This document shows positions 63,540 to 64,000 of a DNA stretch of 64,000 nucleotides, in pieces. The DNA is from Alistipes senegalensis (GTDB lineage Bacteria; Bacteroidota; Bacteroidia; Bacteroidales; Rikenellaceae): positions 959,803 through 1,023,802 of the forward strand of contig JAMPGH010000001.1 of assembly GCA_023664045.1 (NCBI GenBank), read 5' to 3'. Numbering within the stretch: position 1 is the stretch's first letter; the number at the start of each line of letters is the position of its first letter. The position numbers and the translations under genes were made by a program. A model generated the notes under the pieces. It saw nothing but the letters and a program-made list of their open reading frames with translations, did not search any database and was not told where the DNA came from.

Positions 63540-64000
63540 CCCGCACCGAAGCCTTCGTCTTCGATGTCGACGGCGTGATGACCGACGGGGGCATCGTCCC
63601 CACCGTCGACGGCGACTTCATCCGCCGCTACAATGCCAAAGACGGCTATGCGCTGGCCTACGCGATCAAGTTGGGCTACCGGGTCTGCGTCATCTCCGGA
63701 GGCCGGGGCAAGACGCTCGAAAACCGGCTCCGCATGCTGGGAATCCGCGAATATCACCTCGACTGCATGGACAAGATCAAGGTCCTGCGCGACTATTTTG
63801 CCCGCGAGGGGATCGACGCGGCCAACGTGATCTACATGGGCGACGACATCCCCGATCTGGAGTGCATGCGCGAGGTGGGGATTCCGGTCTGCCCGGCCGA
63901 TGCGGCGACGGAGGTGGCGGAGGCGTGCCGCTACGTGTCGCAGTTCGCGGGCGGCGCCGGTGCCGTGCGCGACATCGTCGAGCAGGTGCTGCGGGCCCGC
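63515..64000 (+). CDS. kdsC: KdsC-like 3-deoxy-D-manno-octulosonate 8-phosphate phosphatase (partial)
   Basis: 162 codons from ATG 63515 to the window end with no stop yet. HAD type C0 phosphatase: motif I VFDVDGVMTDG with the nucleophile Asp, NAKDGYALAYAIKLG, motif II VISGGRGKTLENR and motif IV MGDDIPDLECM. It releases Kdo from Kdo-8-phosphate for LPS. Only the last few residues should be missing, given the usual 165-175 residue length. Confidence 0.93.
   Translation, partial: MGNFKEDIARTEAFVFDVDGVMTDGGIVPTVDGDFIRRYNAKDGYALAYAIKLGYRVCVISGGRGKTLENRLRMLGIREYHLDCMDKIKVLRDYFAREGIDAANVIYMGDDIPDLECMREVGIPVCPADAATEVAEACRYVSQFAGGAGAVRDIVEQVLRAR

Overview
The window is a chromosomal segment of a GC-rich member of the Bacteroidales, most plausibly Alistipes or a close Rikenellaceae relative. 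This rests on gene content and signals, not a database search. Many genes sit behind the Bacteroidetes-type promoter (-33 TTG or TTTG, about 20 nt, -7 TAnnTTTG). Many proteins are lipoproteins or signal-peptide proteins of Bacteroidales types (DUF4136, S46 dipeptidyl-peptidase, GH95 fucosidase, patatin with a beta-barrel). Coding GC is high and third codon positions are mostly G or C. There is no prophage, plasmid backbone, CRISPR array or rRNA operon; most of the window is housekeeping sequence with small repeats between genes.

Layout. 0-4.2 kb (+): end of an unidentified gene, a barrel protein, a lipoprotein, rdgB, folE, a DUF4136 lipoprotein and another barrel. 4.3-7.7 kb (-): a small cysteine-rich lipoprotein, a SPOR-like secreted protein, a LEA14-like lipoprotein, menG and an FtsX/LolE-like permease. 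7.8-12.3 kb (+): a membrane zinc protease, then SGNH hydrolase, MBOAT acyltransferase and PAP2 phosphatase, a probable surface-glycan acylation set. 12.3-17.1 kb: a nuclease lipoprotein, lysS, tpiA with an in-frame membrane extension, and tRNA-Glu(CTC) with a duplicated 3' end. 17.4-18.4 kb: an RsiV-like lipoprotein and a candidate small RNA.

18.5-32 kb is entirely minus strand. A tight seven-gene unit runs queD-polA-FAD dehydrogenase-GT2-GT4-GT4-acetyltransferase, headed by a tandem array of promoter-bearing hairpins. It is followed by sppA and a GH95 alpha-L-fucosidase gene.

32-41 kb is entirely plus strand: apbC, an AT-rich gap, nadA, an S46 peptidase, a gene fragment with inverted repeats, metG and ilvE. 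Four near-consensus parS sites lie at 40.1-41.25 kb, beside mnmG. The parS cluster, the strand switch at 32 kb and the AT-rich gap with repeated nonamers together suggest that the replication origin lies in or near this window.

43.7-64 kb is mostly plus strand: kbl-lrp, an ABC exporter pair, pgk, an M13 peptidase, patatin-barrel (minus), then pheS, a TPR protein, an EnvC-like activator, ybeY, comEC, a THUMP-like methyltransferase, a YihY-family protein, a DUF2520 protein and kdsC (cut by the window end). Two AT-rich inverted-repeat elements sit exactly between gene pairs in the last stretch and supply the C-terminal codons of the upstream gene.
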